DNA of 41,710 nucleotides from Lachnospiraceae bacterium (lineage in GTDB: Bacteria; Bacillota; Clostridia; Lachnospirales; Lachnospiraceae). The stretch covers positions 1-41,710 of the forward strand of contig JAJPXX010000142.1 in NCBI GenBank assembly GCA_021205225.1, read 5' to 3'. This document shows positions 41,513-41,710 of this stretch, piece after piece. Numbering within the stretch: position 1 is the stretch's first letter; each line of letters starts with the position of its first letter. The notes beneath the pieces are model-generated. The model had not been told where the DNA came from. It worked only from the letters and a program-made list of their open reading frames with translations, and did not search any database. The position numbers were made by a program, and so were the translations under genes.

Positions 41513-41710
41513 GTGAATGAAATTGGCTCACATTATATCACATTCTCGTTAGGAGGCATGTCCTTTGAATACGATGAAGAAAAAATCGCAAGAATATAAA
41601 AAATCATGGGATTTCCTTTAGAAGTGCGGCGCGTGTCTTTTTTGATTATGATAGCATTGAGTTTTATGATGAAGAAAATAGTCAAAACGAAGATCGTTAT
41701 AATATAATAG
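41513..41710 (+). pseudogene. brnT: BrnT family toxin, frameshifted and cut by the window edge
   Basis: The GTG at 41513 has AGGAGGG five bases upstream. The frame reads MNEIGSHYITFSLGGMSFEY then DEEKIARI and stops at 41597-41599. The family then continues in a different frame: KNHGISFRSAARVFFDYDSI, EFYDEENSQNEDRYNIIG up to the edge. BrnT toxins are small RNase-like proteins (about 90 aa) of type II toxin-antitoxin systems, usually followed by brnA. Restoring two bases near ATATAAA would give IARINIKNHG, the usual pattern. As written the toxin is inactive, or the sequence has an indel. It is the only plus-strand gene and marks a change to AT-rich DNA, possibly outside the ICE. Confidence 0.72.

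Overview
The window looks like part of an integrative and conjugative element (ICE) from a gut-type Firmicute, most likely a Clostridia/Lachnospiraceae host. The reasons are the mixed GC content, strong AGGAGG-type ribosome binding sites, and a Tn1549/CTn-like gene set: PcfB, VirD4/PcfC, a Maff2-type pilin, a VirB6-like protein, PrgI, VirB4, a NlpC/P60 hydrolase, a MOBP relaxase with a MobC-like partner, and a giant SNF2 helicase/N6-methylase. Almost every real gene reads leftward on the minus strand. No rRNA, tRNA or CRISPR array was recognised.

Right to left, in the direction of transcription. (1) 41.7-41.4 kb: AT-rich flank with a plus-strand, frameshifted BrnT-like toxin cut by the window edge, with its own promoter and a palindromic operator candidate. 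(2) 41.35-33.19 kb: a promoter region with seven 10-bp-phased TGAAAC repeats, a leader with a nested terminator hairpin, and a 2597-aa surface adhesin carrying eight Cna-B type repeats and a non-LPXTG sorting signal. (3) 33.17-22.6 kb: the mating-channel operon: pilin-like Maff2 protein, VirB6-like protein, PrgI, VirB4 (broken by a frameshift), an unknown basic protein, a two-domain wall hydrolase, and three membrane-anchored Ser/Glu/Thr-rich proteins that appear to share a repeated extracellular domain. (4) 22.5-21.0 kb: an Rpn-type nuclease with its own promoter and terminator, plus a small unknown gene. (5) 21.0-18.25 kb: a repeat-rich oriT candidate, the MobC-like protein, the relaxase and a small protein. 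(6) 18.3-3.1 kb: two coiled-coil or charged proteins, the giant helicase/methylase, a YodL-domain protein, a DUF5688 protein, small ORFs, a tandem SpoVG protein, PcfB and the start of VirD4.

(7) 3.1-0 kb: VirD4 stops right after its DPKG motif. A large serine recombinase, a small protein and a phage-type replisome organizer (running off the left edge) lie beyond. I read this as one end of a second mobile element integrated into the coupling-protein gene.

Together the genes would form a type IV secretion-type conjugation machine: relaxosome on oriT, coupling by PcfB/VirD4, channel by VirB4/VirB6/PrgI/pilin, wall opening by the hydrolase, and cell contact by the adhesin. As written, both VirD4 (interrupted) and VirB4 (frameshifted) are broken, so the element is either decaying or affected by assembly indels. 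The ICE integrase and the far part of VirD4 are not in the window. The least explained features are the shared phased TGAAAC arrays before the tra and mob operons, the three-gene paralogous membrane family, the tandem SpoVG protein and the repeat architecture of the adhesin.
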